Source: Lunatibacter sp038209145
Lineage (GTDB): Bacteria > Bacteroidota > Bacteroidia > Cytophagales > Cyclobacteriaceae
DNA: 26,155 bases
Reading direction: 5' to 3'
Assembly (NCBI GenBank): GCA_038209145.1
Contig: JBBQXZ010000044.1
Coordinates: 1-26,155, forward strand
A model generated the notes under the pieces. That model was not told the origin of the DNA and did not search any database. It saw nothing but the letters and a program-made list of their open reading frames with translations. Every line of letters starts with the position of its first letter. Position 1 is the stretch's first letter. Positions 8,881-16,739 of the stretch are shown piece after piece. The translations under genes were made by a program, and so were the position numbers.

Positions 8881-9639
8881 TTACATTTTTAGATGTGAGA
8901 ATCCCCCGTCTACCAAATAATCCGCACCGGTGAGGAACTCCGCTTGGTCCGAAGCCAGGAAGAATGCCATGTTGGCTACTTCTTCAGGAACACCCATTCT
9001 TCCAATGGGCTGTGTTGCCGCCAGCTTATCAAACATCTCCTGCTCCCTTCCCGGGTAGGTCTTGGCCAGGTAACCATCCACAAACGGAGTATGAACCCTG
9101 GCAGGCGATATGGCATTTACACGGATTTTGTGTTCGACATAATCCCTTGCCATAGACAGCGTCATCGTAAGTACCGCTCCCTTGGTCATGGAATATGCAA
9201 ATCGGTCTGGAATGCCGACCGTGGCGGCTACGGATGCCATATTGATGATCACACCGCCTCCCTGCTCCTTCATCCGGCCAATCACGGCCTGGGAACAATT
9301 GTACACCCCTTTAATATTGACACTATACAATCGGTCCAGTTCACTTTCTATGGTATTCTCCAAGTTACCGACATGGGAAACTCCAGCATTGTTGATCAGG
9401 ACATCAATGGTGCCTGAAATCTGGGAGACAACCTCCCTGATTTGCTGCTGATTGGAAACATCTGCTTGAAGAAAGGATACCGAAAAGCCTCCTGATCGAA
9501 GATCTTGGGCTACATTCTCTCCCGATTCCTTATTATAATCCAGGATAAACACATTGGCACCTTCTTGGGCAAACCTCCTGGAAATGGCCAGTCCGATACC
9601 ACTGGCACCACCTGTGACCAGTACGTTTTTTTTGTTCAT
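8881..9639 (-). CDS. SDR oxidoreductase, probable 2-keto-3-deoxy-L-fuconate/L-rhamnonate 4-dehydrogenase
   Basis: Classical short-chain dehydrogenase of 252 residues. It has the NAD(P)-binding motif TGGASGIG (9-16), Asp34 after the second strand (FILDY), which favours NAD over NADP, NNAG (83-86), and catalytic Ser136, Tyr149 and Lys153 (YSMTK). The stretch ISPARVHTPFVDGYL, in place of the usual NPG.V.T, resembles sugar-acid dehydrogenases of Bacteroidota fucose loci as I recall them; I could not check by alignment. It is the first gene of a probable two-gene unit with the FAH hydrolase 26 bp downstream. Together they would convert 2-keto-3-deoxy-L-fuconate, or the rhamnonate isomer, to pyruvate and L-lactate. 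SDR family certain, substrate inferred. Confidence 0.85.
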   Translation of the reverse strand: MNKKNVLVTGGASGIGLAISRRFAQEGANVFILDYNKESGENVAQDLRSGGFSVSFLQADVSNQQQIREVVSQISGTIDVLINNAGVSHVGNLENTIESELDRLYSVNIKGVYNCSQAVIGRMKEQGGGVIINMASVAATVGIPDRFAYSMTKGAVLTMTLSMARDYVEHKIRVNAISPARVHTPFVDGYLAKTYPGREQEMFDKLAATQPIGRMGVPEEVANMAFFLASDQAEFLTGADYLVDGGFSHLKM

Positions 9640-9721
9640 TGAAGTTTTTTTAGGTGTGATTTGAAATAAAAGTTGCCGTCGGCGGAATGTTGTGACGTTT
9701 TCTCTCTGATTGACATCCTGT

Positions 9722-10600
9722 CTATTTCCCCAGCATGGGAAAAAGTCGCTTTATGTCCGCTTCTGATGGCCTACTACCGTATTCGCACACTTCAAAGGAT
9801 TCCGCGTATTTTACCTGAGCAGCTTTTGACGCTCCGTACCATTTTTCCAACGCAGGTATTGCTGCTGGGCTGACACTGCTCCAACGCTTGTCTCTAAGCC
9901 AAGCCTTCCGCTCTTCTTTTCCCTCTGGCACCTCATCCGCATAGCCGCCAATCCAGGGAAGCCACTCATAAAACTGGGATACATGGGCGTCCATGGCATC
10001 GATTTTCTTGTCAATGACGGATGTAATATCCACTGATATATCTGCGGCAAAAGGGTTGGGCTTTTGAAAGCCATCTTGAAAATAGAGAAATACCGGATTT
10101 TTGCGCAGCGGAGGAACATCTGCCGCCACATTGGGAACACCTACCATGTAGGCTGCATCCTGGACGAGTATGGCGGTATAGCGGTGGTCGGGGTGGTAAT
10201 CATTGGTCCTGTGGGATATAACGACATCCGCATCCCATCCCCTGATCAGTCGGATAATATCCAACCGTACAGGCAAAGTGGCCAAAAGCTCTCCATCGTG
10301 GTTGTCCAGCACGTCGTAGGTGACTCCCAATCTACGGGCTACTTCTTCGGTTTCTGCCTTTCTTCGTTTGGCAAGCATGCCGCCGCCCATTTCCATATGA
10401 CCCGCATCTCCGTTGGTGACAGAAACAAACTTTACCTGATGGCCCATTGAAACAAAAAGCGCCGCAGTGCCTCCGCCCTTAATCTCACAGTCATCGGGGT
10501 GGGCACCGATCATAATTATCCGTAGCGGCTTATCTTGTGCGTCAACAGCGTGAAAAGAATAGCAAAGAAACAAGGTGAGGGTTGCAAGGAATAGTTTCAT
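9722..10600 (-). CDS. PIG-L family zinc deacetylase, exported
   Basis: LmbE/PIG-L N-acetylglucosaminyl-type deacetylase; the family removes acetyl from N-acetyl amino sugars or conjugates. The zinc site is visible as AHPDD near the start of the mature part and HPDH in NDYHPDHRYT. The frame could begin at an ATG at 10645, but I place the start at 10600: translation from there gives an ordinary signal peptide (MKLFLATLTLFLCYSFHAVDAQ), about 292 residues in all, whereas the longer version adds 15 polar residues in front of it. The protein should act in the periplasm or on the surface. It lies 82 bp upstream of the SDR gene on the same strand and may be co-transcribed. The substrate is unknown. 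Confidence 0.85.
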   Translation of the reverse strand: MKLFLATLTLFLCYSFHAVDAQDKPLRIIMIGAHPDDCEIKGGGTAALFVSMGHQVKFVSVTNGDAGHMEMGGGMLAKRRKAETEEVARRLGVTYDVLDNHDGELLATLPVRLDIIRLIRGWDADVVISHRTNDYHPDHRYTAILVQDAAYMVGVPNVAADVPPLRKNPVFLYFQDGFQKPNPFAADISVDITSVIDKKIDAMDAHVSQFYEWLPWIGGYADEVPEGKEERKAWLRDKRWSSVSPAAIPALEKWYGASKAAQVKYAESFEVCEYGSRPSEADIKRLFPMLGK

Positions 10601-10790
10601 ATGTGTTTTGTTGGTAAATCCTAAGTAAAAAGTGAATATACTCATTTAGGTGAATCATACCAATCCGAATAGGCTGATCGGCCGGAGAACATGAAAAAAA
10701 GGCGCATCGGGACTCAAAAAAACTGGTAATGGCCATTCTCTTCAAAAGAAATGCATAAATTTAGATGAATAACCTCATGCCTGCATTCTG

Positions 10791-11882
10791 ATGGAGAATA
10801 CACCTGATCGCCTATTGCGCATTACCCACGGATTAATTGCTTTTACTTTAAGTTATTTTATTTTGTGGTACGGCAGTTTTATTTTCATTCCATTGACTTG
10901 GGGGATCTTCTTTGCATTCGCCCTTTTCCCTGTCTGCAATTGGTTGGAGGATAACCGGTTCCCGAGAGGTTTGGCCATAATGACCACCTTGGTGCTTTTC
11001 ACAGTTAGCATTATGGGGGTGCTGTTTTTGGTGATCAACCAAATGGTCAACCTTTTGGCTGAAATACCTGAAATAGGTAACATTTTTCAATCCAAACTTT
11101 CATCTTACATGCTGGATATAGAGAAACTAACAGGAATAGCAATCATGCAAGACGACCCTTCTTCCATATTTTCGAATTGGATTAGCGGCGAAAACATCAA
11201 CCAAACCCTTTTTAACACGGGCAAATCCATTACCTTAATCGGAATCATTCCCTTATTTATTTTCCTGTTACTCTATTACAAAGATTTTTTTGTTGCGTTT
11301 TTGCTACAGGCCTCCAAACGGAGCAACGAAAAAATCCTGACGTGGGTCGGTGACTCCGGGAAAATTATTCATCAATACCTGATTGGGATGCTTAAAGTTA
11401 CGGGGATTGTCACCGTCTTATCCGGTGCTTTTTTTTACTTTATGGATCTAAAATACTACCTGCTGTTTGCACTATTCATCGCAGTAATGAACCTAATTCC
11501 CTACATTGGCGTCATCATCAGCTCATTCCTTGTCATCATGTATGTATTTCTAACCACGGACACCCTATTTTATCCCCTACTTACATTTGGTGTACTTTGG
11601 GGTATACAGTTGTTGGAAAATAATATAATAACTCCGGTGGTCGTGGGTGCGAAGGTGCAGGTAAATGTACTGGCCGTAGTGCTTGCCATTCTTTTGGGAG
11701 GTTCTCTTTGGGGGGTATCGGGGTTGATTCTGTCAATACCTCTGGTGGGCATCTTGAAGATCTCCCTAGACAGGATTCCATCTTTAAAACCGTATGGTTA
11801 TCTTTTGGGGGACAATTTCCCAATTCATGAAAAGCAAGAGAATTTCTTCCTGATCATAAAGCGGAGACTATTTAAAAAATAA
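10791..11882 (+). CDS. AI-2E family transporter / PerM-like membrane protein
   Basis: Multi-pass inner-membrane protein of 363 residues in the AI-2E transporter (UPF0118, PerM/YdiK/TqsA) family. Members export small molecules or act as Na+/H+ antiporters; autoinducer-2 export has been shown for few. About seven or eight hydrophobic segments: two at the N-terminus (residues about 13-45), one at about 60-82, one at about 145-165, then a cluster at about 200-335. The family signatures NLIPYIGVIISS and LLENNIITPVVVGAKVQVN are present. The last ~20 residues are basic. It is divergent from the PIG-L gene across about 190 bp and ends 5 bp from the 3' end of the convergent tRNA gene. The transported compound cannot be told. 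Confidence 0.87.
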   Translation: MENTPDRLLRITHGLIAFTLSYFILWYGSFIFIPLTWGIFFAFALFPVCNWLEDNRFPRGLAIMTTLVLFTVSIMGVLFLVINQMVNLLAEIPEIGNIFQSKLSSYMLDIEKLTGIAIMQDDPSSIFSNWISGENINQTLFNTGKSITLIGIIPLFIFLLLYYKDFFVAFLLQASKRSNEKILTWVGDSGKIIHQYLIGMLKVTGIVTVLSGAFFYFMDLKYYLLFALFIAVMNLIPYIGVIISSFLVIMYVFLTTDTLFYPLLTFGVLWGIQLLENNIITPVVVGAKVQVNVLAVVLAILLGGSLWGVSGLILSIPLVGILKISLDRIPSLKPYGYLLGDNFPIHEKQENFFLIIKRRLFKK

Positions 11883-11887
11883 ATATG

Positions 11888-11969
11888 TGCGCACGAAAGG
11901 ATTCGAACCTTCACACCCGAGGGCGCTGCCACCTGAAGACAGTGCGTCTACCAATTTCGCCACGTGCGC
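11888..11969 (-). tRNA. tRNA-Leu (anticodon CAG)
   Basis: The minus strand folds as a class II tRNA of 82 nt. It has a 7-bp acceptor stem (GCGCACG with CGTGCGC), a D-arm beginning GTGGCGAAATTGGTAGAC, an anticodon stem CTGTC/GGCAG with loop TTCAGGT giving anticodon CAG (reads CUG), a long variable arm, and a T-arm GAAGG-TTCGAAT-CCTTT. The discriminator base is A. CCA is not encoded. It is convergent with the AI-2E gene. Confidence 0.95.
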
Positions 11970-11979
11970 ATATTTCCGA

Positions 11980-12011
11980 CAAAATTGTGGAAATAAAATG
12001 TATCCCACAAG
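11980..12011 (-). promoter_or_regulatory. Probable promoter of tRNA-Leu
   Basis: On the minus strand CTTG is followed after 20 nt by CAATTTTG, one base off the TAnnTTTG -7 consensus, and ends 11 bp before the tRNA 5' end. The elements lie within an imperfect dyad (CTTGTGG with CCACAA). Confidence 0.45.
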
Positions 12012-12074
12012 AAAAAGGAAAAAAACATTAATCCATTACTTTTTCATTTCTTTATCTTTCTTAAAAAGAGCCTA

Positions 12075-12183
12075 TTACTCCCGAAGGCCGTTCAGCGTCT
12101 CTTGATCAAAGGCCTTCATCTTGCCGATATCTTCTCAGGGATCAGCTTGCAGTAGCAGCAAATCCGCCTTTTTACATTCCTTA
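12075..12183 (-). pseudogene. Decayed C-terminal tail of an amidohydrolase
   Basis: Read on the minus strand ending at the TAA at 12075-12077, one frame gives ECKKADLLLLQADP, a stop, then EDIGKM and KAFDQETLNGLRE. This mirrors the C-terminus of imidazolonepropionase-type metal-dependent amidohydrolases, which typically read EGKKADLLLLDADPLEDI, then NTR.I..V..NG, then a final D...L..LL. The expected Gly is Cys, an in-frame TGA replaces the residue after ADP, and the segment between EDI and the last helix is shortened. Upstream, in the direction of the missing N-terminus, no family sequence is recognisable. Only about 35 codons of a normally 400-450-codon gene survive. Confidence 0.6.
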
Positions 12184-12583
12184 TCCTGAGTTCGATAATT
12201 CGTCAAATTAGCAATACAATCATCTAGTTAAATTATTTCCGATATCGATTCTGGTTTCAAATTTAGGATGTCAGATCAACCGTTTTGGGGTTTGGCGGGA
12301 ACGTTTCGGCCGTATTGGGGGGCGTGCGGCCAAAACGGGGAGATTTGCGCTGTATTTTACCCTGGGTTGAAAATCAGGACTATCAAATCGGCCACTCCGC
12401 TGGAGTTTTTGAGGAAGGTTGTACTACGAAAGATTGGTTCTTGGGTGGAATTTAGACAACTTGTTGATAAGGTGTTTTTGCAAACTAAGGAGTAAAAAAC
12501 AATCGAACTTAGGTTTCCATACTAATTGCCTTGAATAGTTTTTTTCGAAAAAAGTTAGTTGGGGGTAGCCATGAAAAAAGCGG
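12184..12583. other. Gene-poor stretch with a GC-rich repeat island
   Basis: No gene I can recognise. A plus-strand frame of 75 codons (12268-12495) begins MSDQPFWG, but its first half is encoded by the GC-rich repeats at 12280-12340 and the product matches nothing I know. The rest is AT-rich. I see no convincing terminator for the patatin gene, though an A/T dyad (TTTTTTCGAAAAAA) lies at about 12542-12556. Confidence 0.4.
12280..12340. repeat. GC-rich inverted-repeat island
   Basis: CCGTTTTGG at 12280-12288 is exactly inverted by CCAAAACGG at 12330-12338. CGTTTCGGCCG at 12302-12312 is inverted with one mismatch by CGGCCAAAACG at 12327-12337. Four runs of three or more G lie within the same 61 bp. 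The composition contrasts with the AT-rich flanks. Confidence 0.6.
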
Positions 12584-13492
12584 TTAAACACCCACCTCCA
12601 CACATTTGCATACGGGATTTTGCTCTTTTGCAAACGCAAAACCATCGAGCCACCATTGTTTCATTTCAGCGGGCTCGAAGATCAGGGAATTTTCTGTCAA
12701 AATTCCCGGTGGATAATAAAAATTGAGGTCAACCTTTCTGCGCCCCCCTTCCAGTTTGCCGATTTTGATGTCGTCGCTAGATATCTGATCCATCATGAAA
12801 TCAAAGGTTCTGGTCATAAGTTCCAAGGCATTGCGAACGTTTTCCTTTTTTTTTCCAGGTTGGTTGGATTTCAGGACAATCACATCAATGACCGTGGCAC
12901 CCCGGTAAATGGCCTCAGATATGGGGACAAGATCGGCAAAGCCTCCATCGGCATACTGGCAACCGTTTTTCTCCAATAAACTCATGAAAGGTACTAGGTT
13001 GGCAGAGGCCCAAATCCACTCACAAAAATCATCGTAGGTGTTCAGCTTTAACGCCTTATATTCCACCTCATTTGTGGTCAGGTTGGACACCGTCACATAG
13101 ATGTCTGCCTCACCCTGACGCATCCGCTCAAAATCATAGCGGGACATGATCGTTTTGATCAACTTTAATAAGGCCTTGCTTTCACCAAATGTCTTTCTTC
13201 CCCGTATAAACATCTTGATGGTATTGAAGTGGTTTATTTTTATGTATTTGATACCATCTTCTTCCACAATGTAAAAAGGGGCAACATCAAATATCTGGTT
13301 TTGAGTAACAGAAGTATAGATCGCCTTGATCTTGTCGATCTCGCCAATAGACAACAACGGAACCAGCAGGCTTCCGGTAGAAGTACCCAAAAACAAGTTG
13401 TACTTGTAGCCGCAGGCCTTGATTAAAAATTCCGCGATGCCTCCTGCAAAGGCACCTTTGCTACCTCCTCCAGATATTACGAGTGCTCTCAT
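12584..13492 (-). CDS. Patatin-like phospholipase family protein
   Basis: Serine acyl hydrolase with a Ser-Asp dyad; the family cleaves acyl chains from lipids. The 302-residue protein begins with the oxyanion motif GGGSKG (8-13), has the nucleophile Ser38 in GTSTG (36-40) and the catalytic Asp182 in DGG (182-184). There is no signal peptide or barrel domain, so unlike secreted ExoU or PlpD types it is probably cytoplasmic. Its length is usual for single-domain bacterial patatins (RssA-like). It is the last of four minus-strand genes separated by 38-77 bp, following the metallophosphoesterase by 61 bp. The final residues are Cys- and Val-rich with no clear role. The substrate is unknown. Confidence 0.88.
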   Translation of the reverse strand: MRALVISGGGSKGAFAGGIAEFLIKACGYKYNLFLGTSTGSLLVPLLSIGEIDKIKAIYTSVTQNQIFDVAPFYIVEEDGIKYIKINHFNTIKMFIRGRKTFGESKALLKLIKTIMSRYDFERMRQGEADIYVTVSNLTTNEVEYKALKLNTYDDFCEWIWASANLVPFMSLLEKNGCQYADGGFADLVPISEAIYRGATVIDVIVLKSNQPGKKKENVRNALELMTRTFDFMMDQISSDDIKIGKLEGGRRKVDLNFYYPPGILTENSLIFEPAEMKQWWLDGFAFAKEQNPVCKCVEVGV

Positions 13493-13553
13493 TTGCAGAA
13501 ACTGTTTCTTATTTGCTCATCTATCATAATTGGTACACCTTGAGACATACTGT

Positions 13554-14531
13554 CTAGTTGTTTAATTTAACCTGCAGTTTTCTGGAGGAAATTGCCGGTC
13601 GTATATATGCTTTATCTGCTACAGGAAAACCCAACTCCCACGGGGAAGGACCAACATATTCGGTACTTTTTCCGGAAATTTGGATAAGTCCATCCGCTGA
13701 AATTTCCACTACCGCAAATAACGGGTCATGGTAAGGAGCCGTATACTTGATCCACCGAAACCCCTCATCCACTTCCGCCGAATACCGGAGATGCTCGTAT
13801 TCTTCCCCCATCCAGAAATAGGATGCGCTGTTGATATGGATATACCAAATCCCATTATGCTCCGTAGCCGCATCATAATGCAAGTGACCGTTGAAACTCG
13901 CAAAAATCTGACTTTGTGGATTCTCCTGGTTGTGGGCTTCAAAGATAGCCCTAACCTCTTCGGCATTATCCATTCCCCCTACTGGTCCAATGGCTTGATG
14001 GGAAAGGATCACAACCGGACCCTGTATGCGATTGAGGGTTTCCTTAAGCCACTCCTGTTGTGATGGTCCTATATAATTTCTATACCCCGTTTCCTCCGGA
14101 AACTTCTTGTCATTTCCGTCCAAAACGATAAAATTAAATCCGTTCCGCTCAAAATGGTAATAGGAGTTCGCCATTTTCCTGTGGGCCAATACCTGATCTA
14201 ACCCGTAACCCCCATCCATTTCGTGATTGCCGATCACGTGATACTTGTCGCCGGGGTAGGCCAACCAAATATCCATCAAAGATTGATACTTGGGAGCCGG
14301 CGTAACCAAATCTCCCAACTCCACAATAAAATCAGGATCGGCAACCTGCATGCTATCAATAAATGCCGTCATCCGCTTTTCGGAATCGTGCATGGTCGGA
14401 AGGTGGATATCCGTAAGCAAACCGAATCTGACACGCGCTACCGCTGACTCTTTTCTGTCCGTGCATCCCAGCAAACAGCTGGATGCAACGAACATTTTGA
14501 GAAGGAGGCGAAATGCTATGCTAATTTTCAA
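13554..14531 (-). CDS. Calcineurin-like metallophosphoesterase, probable lipoprotein
   Basis: Two-metal phosphoesterase of 325 residues. The N-terminus is a lipoprotein signal with lipobox LLGC (Cys23), so the protein should be anchored in the envelope. The metal-site blocks appear in order: DIH (41-43), GDL (73-75), GNHE (101-104), SHQ (about 177) and GHLH (about 216). This arrangement is that of CpdA/UshA-like and purple-acid-type esterases; the substrate (nucleotide, lipid head group or phosphorylated sugar) cannot be told. It sits 38 bp after the hydroxyacid dehydrogenase and 61 bp before the patatin gene on the same strand, so co-transcription is likely. Confidence 0.87.
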   Translation of the reverse strand: MKISIAFRLLLKMFVASSCLLGCTDRKESAVARVRFGLLTDIHLPTMHDSEKRMTAFIDSMQVADPDFIVELGDLVTPAPKYQSLMDIWLAYPGDKYHVIGNHEMDGGYGLDQVLAHRKMANSYYHFERNGFNFIVLDGNDKKFPEETGYRNYIGPSQQEWLKETLNRIQGPVVILSHQAIGPVGGMDNAEEVRAIFEAHNQENPQSQIFASFNGHLHYDAATEHNGIWYIHINSASYFWMGEEYEHLRYSAEVDEGFRWIKYTAPYHDPLFAVVEISADGLIQISGKSTEYVGPSPWELGFPVADKAYIRPAISSRKLQVKLNN

Positions 14532-14569
14532 TTCAGGATGGGTTTAGGTGAAATTGATAAGCGCTTCAT

Positions 14570-15565
14570 CTATTTTTTATCGTAAACTTCCGGATTTACC
14601 GGGTAAGGTAGCCGTTCGTCTTTTAGCCCTGCAATGATGTTTTCCGCTGCACAGCGGGCCATCTCGTTTCGCGTCTCAAAAGTGGATGACCCTATATGGG
14701 GGAATACCACGGCGTTTTCCATCTCCAACAGCGGGTTGTCCGGACTCATGGGTTCAGGGTCTGTGACATCCAGCCCCGCACCCCAGATAATATTTTCGCC
14801 AAGTGCACGGATCAACTCCTCCTCCCTGTGAATGCCTCCCCTAGCCGTGTTCACAAATATGGCTGAGGGTTTCATCTTTTTAAACGCTTCGTAACCGAAC
14901 ATGCCCTCGGTTTCGTCGGTTAGGGCAGTATGCACGGAAATAATATCGCTTTGCTCAAGCAATTTCTCGAAACTTACCCATTGGGCGCCAAGTTCGCTTT
15001 CCGCTTCCTCGTTTTGACTGCGGTTGTGATAAATTATTTTCATCCCCCACGATCTGGCACACATACGCGCCAGTTCGGTGCCGATCCTTCCCAATCCTAC
15101 AATTCCCAAAGTCTTCCCGGCGATATCAACGCCAAGATCCTGCGTAGGTTGGGTTACTCCCCAATCCCCCTTTAGAATTTTTTTATGCAAAAAGAGGGCT
15201 TTTCTTGACACTGTCAATATAAGCAGCAAAGCCGTCTCCGCCGTTGCCCGGTTAAGCACATTTGGTGTATTGCCAATAGGGATCCCGTATTTGGTAGCAG
15301 CAGCAATATCCACTCCGTCAAACCCCACAGAGTAAAGGGCAACCACTTTAAGGTGGCTGCATTCTTTGAAAAAATTCGCATCCAAACCACTCTGCCCGGC
15401 ACTGATAAAGGCATCGTGCCCTTTACAAAAGATGATGGCTTGATCCCTATCCAGCACCGGCTTTTCCTTCCAAACGGTATAGTCAATACCCGCCTTATCC
15501 AGCAACATAAGGCCTGCTTCGGGTATTACTTTGTTGATAAACACTTTTTTTCGTCCCATAATCAA
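14570..15565 (-). CDS. D-2-hydroxyacid dehydrogenase (glyoxylate/hydroxypyruvate reductase type)
   Basis: NAD(P)H-dependent interconversion of 2-keto acids and D-2-hydroxy acids. The 331-residue protein has the split catalytic domain and a central Rossmann domain (about 105-290) with GLGRIG (157-162). The catalytic Arg242 (ARGG), Glu271 and His290 (HIGS) are all present. The residues after the second Rossmann strand are HNRSQ rather than an acidic residue, which favours NADPH, as in GHRB/GyaR-type glyoxylate reductases. No ACT domain, so it is not a SerA-like feedback-controlled enzyme. The start could be either Met1 or Met3. It lies 77 bp after the M42 peptidase and 38 bp before the metallophosphoesterase. 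The physiological substrate is not evident. Confidence 0.88.
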   Translation of the reverse strand: MIMGRKKVFINKVIPEAGLMLLDKAGIDYTVWKEKPVLDRDQAIIFCKGHDAFISAGQSGLDANFFKECSHLKVVALYSVGFDGVDIAAATKYGIPIGNTPNVLNRATAETALLLILTVSRKALFLHKKILKGDWGVTQPTQDLGVDIAGKTLGIVGLGRIGTELARMCARSWGMKIIYHNRSQNEEAESELGAQWVSFEKLLEQSDIISVHTALTDETEGMFGYEAFKKMKPSAIFVNTARGGIHREEELIRALGENIIWGAGLDVTDPEPMSPDNPLLEMENAVVFPHIGSSTFETRNEMARCAAENIIAGLKDERLPYPVNPEVYDKK

Positions 15566-15642
15566 ATTAACTTTTGGATAGCCACTTTCTATTTTTTAGC
15601 TTCACTATTCCATCTCCGGGACCACTGATATAGCCGCCTGAC

Positions 15643-16710
15643 TTATTTTACATACCTGAAATCATATTCCTTATCGAAATCTTGGAGAAAACCACACATC
15701 AGTGAAATGACCTGGTTGATATCCGATTTACTGGCGGTCTCTACCGTGGTGTGCATGTATTTGAGCGGTAAGGAAATCAGGGCCGAAGGAACCCCTCCAT
15801 TGGAATACGCAAAGGCATCGGTATCAGTTCCGGTACTCCTTGAGGAAGCTGACCGCTGAAAAGGGATTTCCCGCTTTCTGGCTGAGGCAATGATTAGATC
15901 CAGCAGCTTTTTGTGGACAGCTGCACCTACTGTCAGGACAGGTCCATTTCCTGCGGTATAGTCGCCGCTTGACACTTTGTTGTACATGGGAGAGGTAGTA
16001 TCGTGACACACATCGGTGATGATGGCCACATTTGGTTTGATATTGGCAGCTATCATCTCTGCCCCGCGCAAGCCGATTTCTTCCTGCACAGCATTGACGA
16101 TATACAGTCCAAACGGAAGCTTAATCTTTTCCTCCTTCAACTTACGGGTTACCTCCGCAATCATGTACCCCCCTATACGGTTGTCCAACGCCCTTCCGGT
16201 ATAGTACTTCCCGTTCAACTCCGTCAACTCATCCTGAAAGGTAGCCACGCATCCGACATAAATCCCCATTTCGAGGACTTCGTCTTTGGATCTTGCTCCT
16301 ACGTCTATGAAGATATTCTCCATTTTTGGTGCATCTTCTTTGGCCTTATCCCGTACATGGATGGCGGGCCAGCCAAATACCCCTTTTATAATTTTGTCAT
16401 CGGTATGAATATTAACCCGCATGGACGGGGCGATCTGATGGTCGGAGCCCCCATTTCGGACCACATAAATGTATCCCTCAGGTGTTATGTAGTTTACAAA
16501 CCAGCTGATCTCATCGGCATGGGCTTCTATGACCACCTTAAAATCCGCTTTGGGATTGATTACGCCAACTGCTGATCCGTAGGCGTCCGTAAAATAATCA
16601 TCCAAAAAAGGCTTCAGATAATCCAGCCAAATCTGCTGTCCTGATGCCTCAAATCCGGTGGGAGATGCATTGTTTAGGTAGTTATATAGAAATTTTTCGT
16701 TGTTTTGCAT
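15643..16710 (-). CDS. M42 family metallopeptidase (glutamyl/deblocking aminopeptidase-like)
   Basis: Dinuclear-metal aminopeptidase of the TET/FrvX group, forming large cytoplasmic assemblies that trim peptides. The 355-residue protein has the expected ligands: His64 (EAHADE), bridging Asp176 (GRALDNR), catalytic Glu210 with Glu211 (QEEIGLRGA), Asp233 (TDVCHDT) and His320 (YMHTTVE). An insert at about 65-165 corresponds to the dimerisation domain. No signal peptide. It is the promoter-proximal gene of a four-gene minus-strand group and is preceded by the best promoter match in the window. The specificity (acidic, Leu or Lys N-termini) cannot be read from the sequence. Confidence 0.9.
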   Translation of the reverse strand: MQNNEKFLYNYLNNASPTGFEASGQQIWLDYLKPFLDDYFTDAYGSAVGVINPKADFKVVIEAHADEISWFVNYITPEGYIYVVRNGGSDHQIAPSMRVNIHTDDKIIKGVFGWPAIHVRDKAKEDAPKMENIFIDVGARSKDEVLEMGIYVGCVATFQDELTELNGKYYTGRALDNRIGGYMIAEVTRKLKEEKIKLPFGLYIVNAVQEEIGLRGAEMIAANIKPNVAIITDVCHDTTSPMYNKVSSGDYTAGNGPVLTVGAAVHKKLLDLIIASARKREIPFQRSASSRSTGTDTDAFAYSNGGVPSALISLPLKYMHTTVETASKSDINQVISLMCGFLQDFDKEYDFRYVK

Positions 16711-16739
16711 GAAATGGTTTATTTATCTTTAGAGGATAG

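Noticed and set aside
9722..10645. PIG-L protein starting at 10645
   Set aside because: The extra 15 residues precede a complete signal peptide that begins at the ATG at 10600.
10791..11882. Quorum-sensing autoinducer-2 exporter
   Set aside because: The family name comes from one member; no LuxS or AI-2 gene is nearby, so signalling cannot be claimed.
11888..11969. tRNA-Leu as an attachment site for an integrated element
   Set aside because: The 3' end of the tRNA faces the intact AI-2E gene 5 bp away; there is no integrase and no duplicated tRNA end in the window.
12424..12645. 73-codon minus-strand frame overlapping the patatin 3' end, sharing IPYANV with the frame at 17996-18181
   Set aside because: The shared hexapeptide arises from a short chance DNA similarity, one copy inside the patatin gene in another frame. 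No longer repeat joins the two sites.
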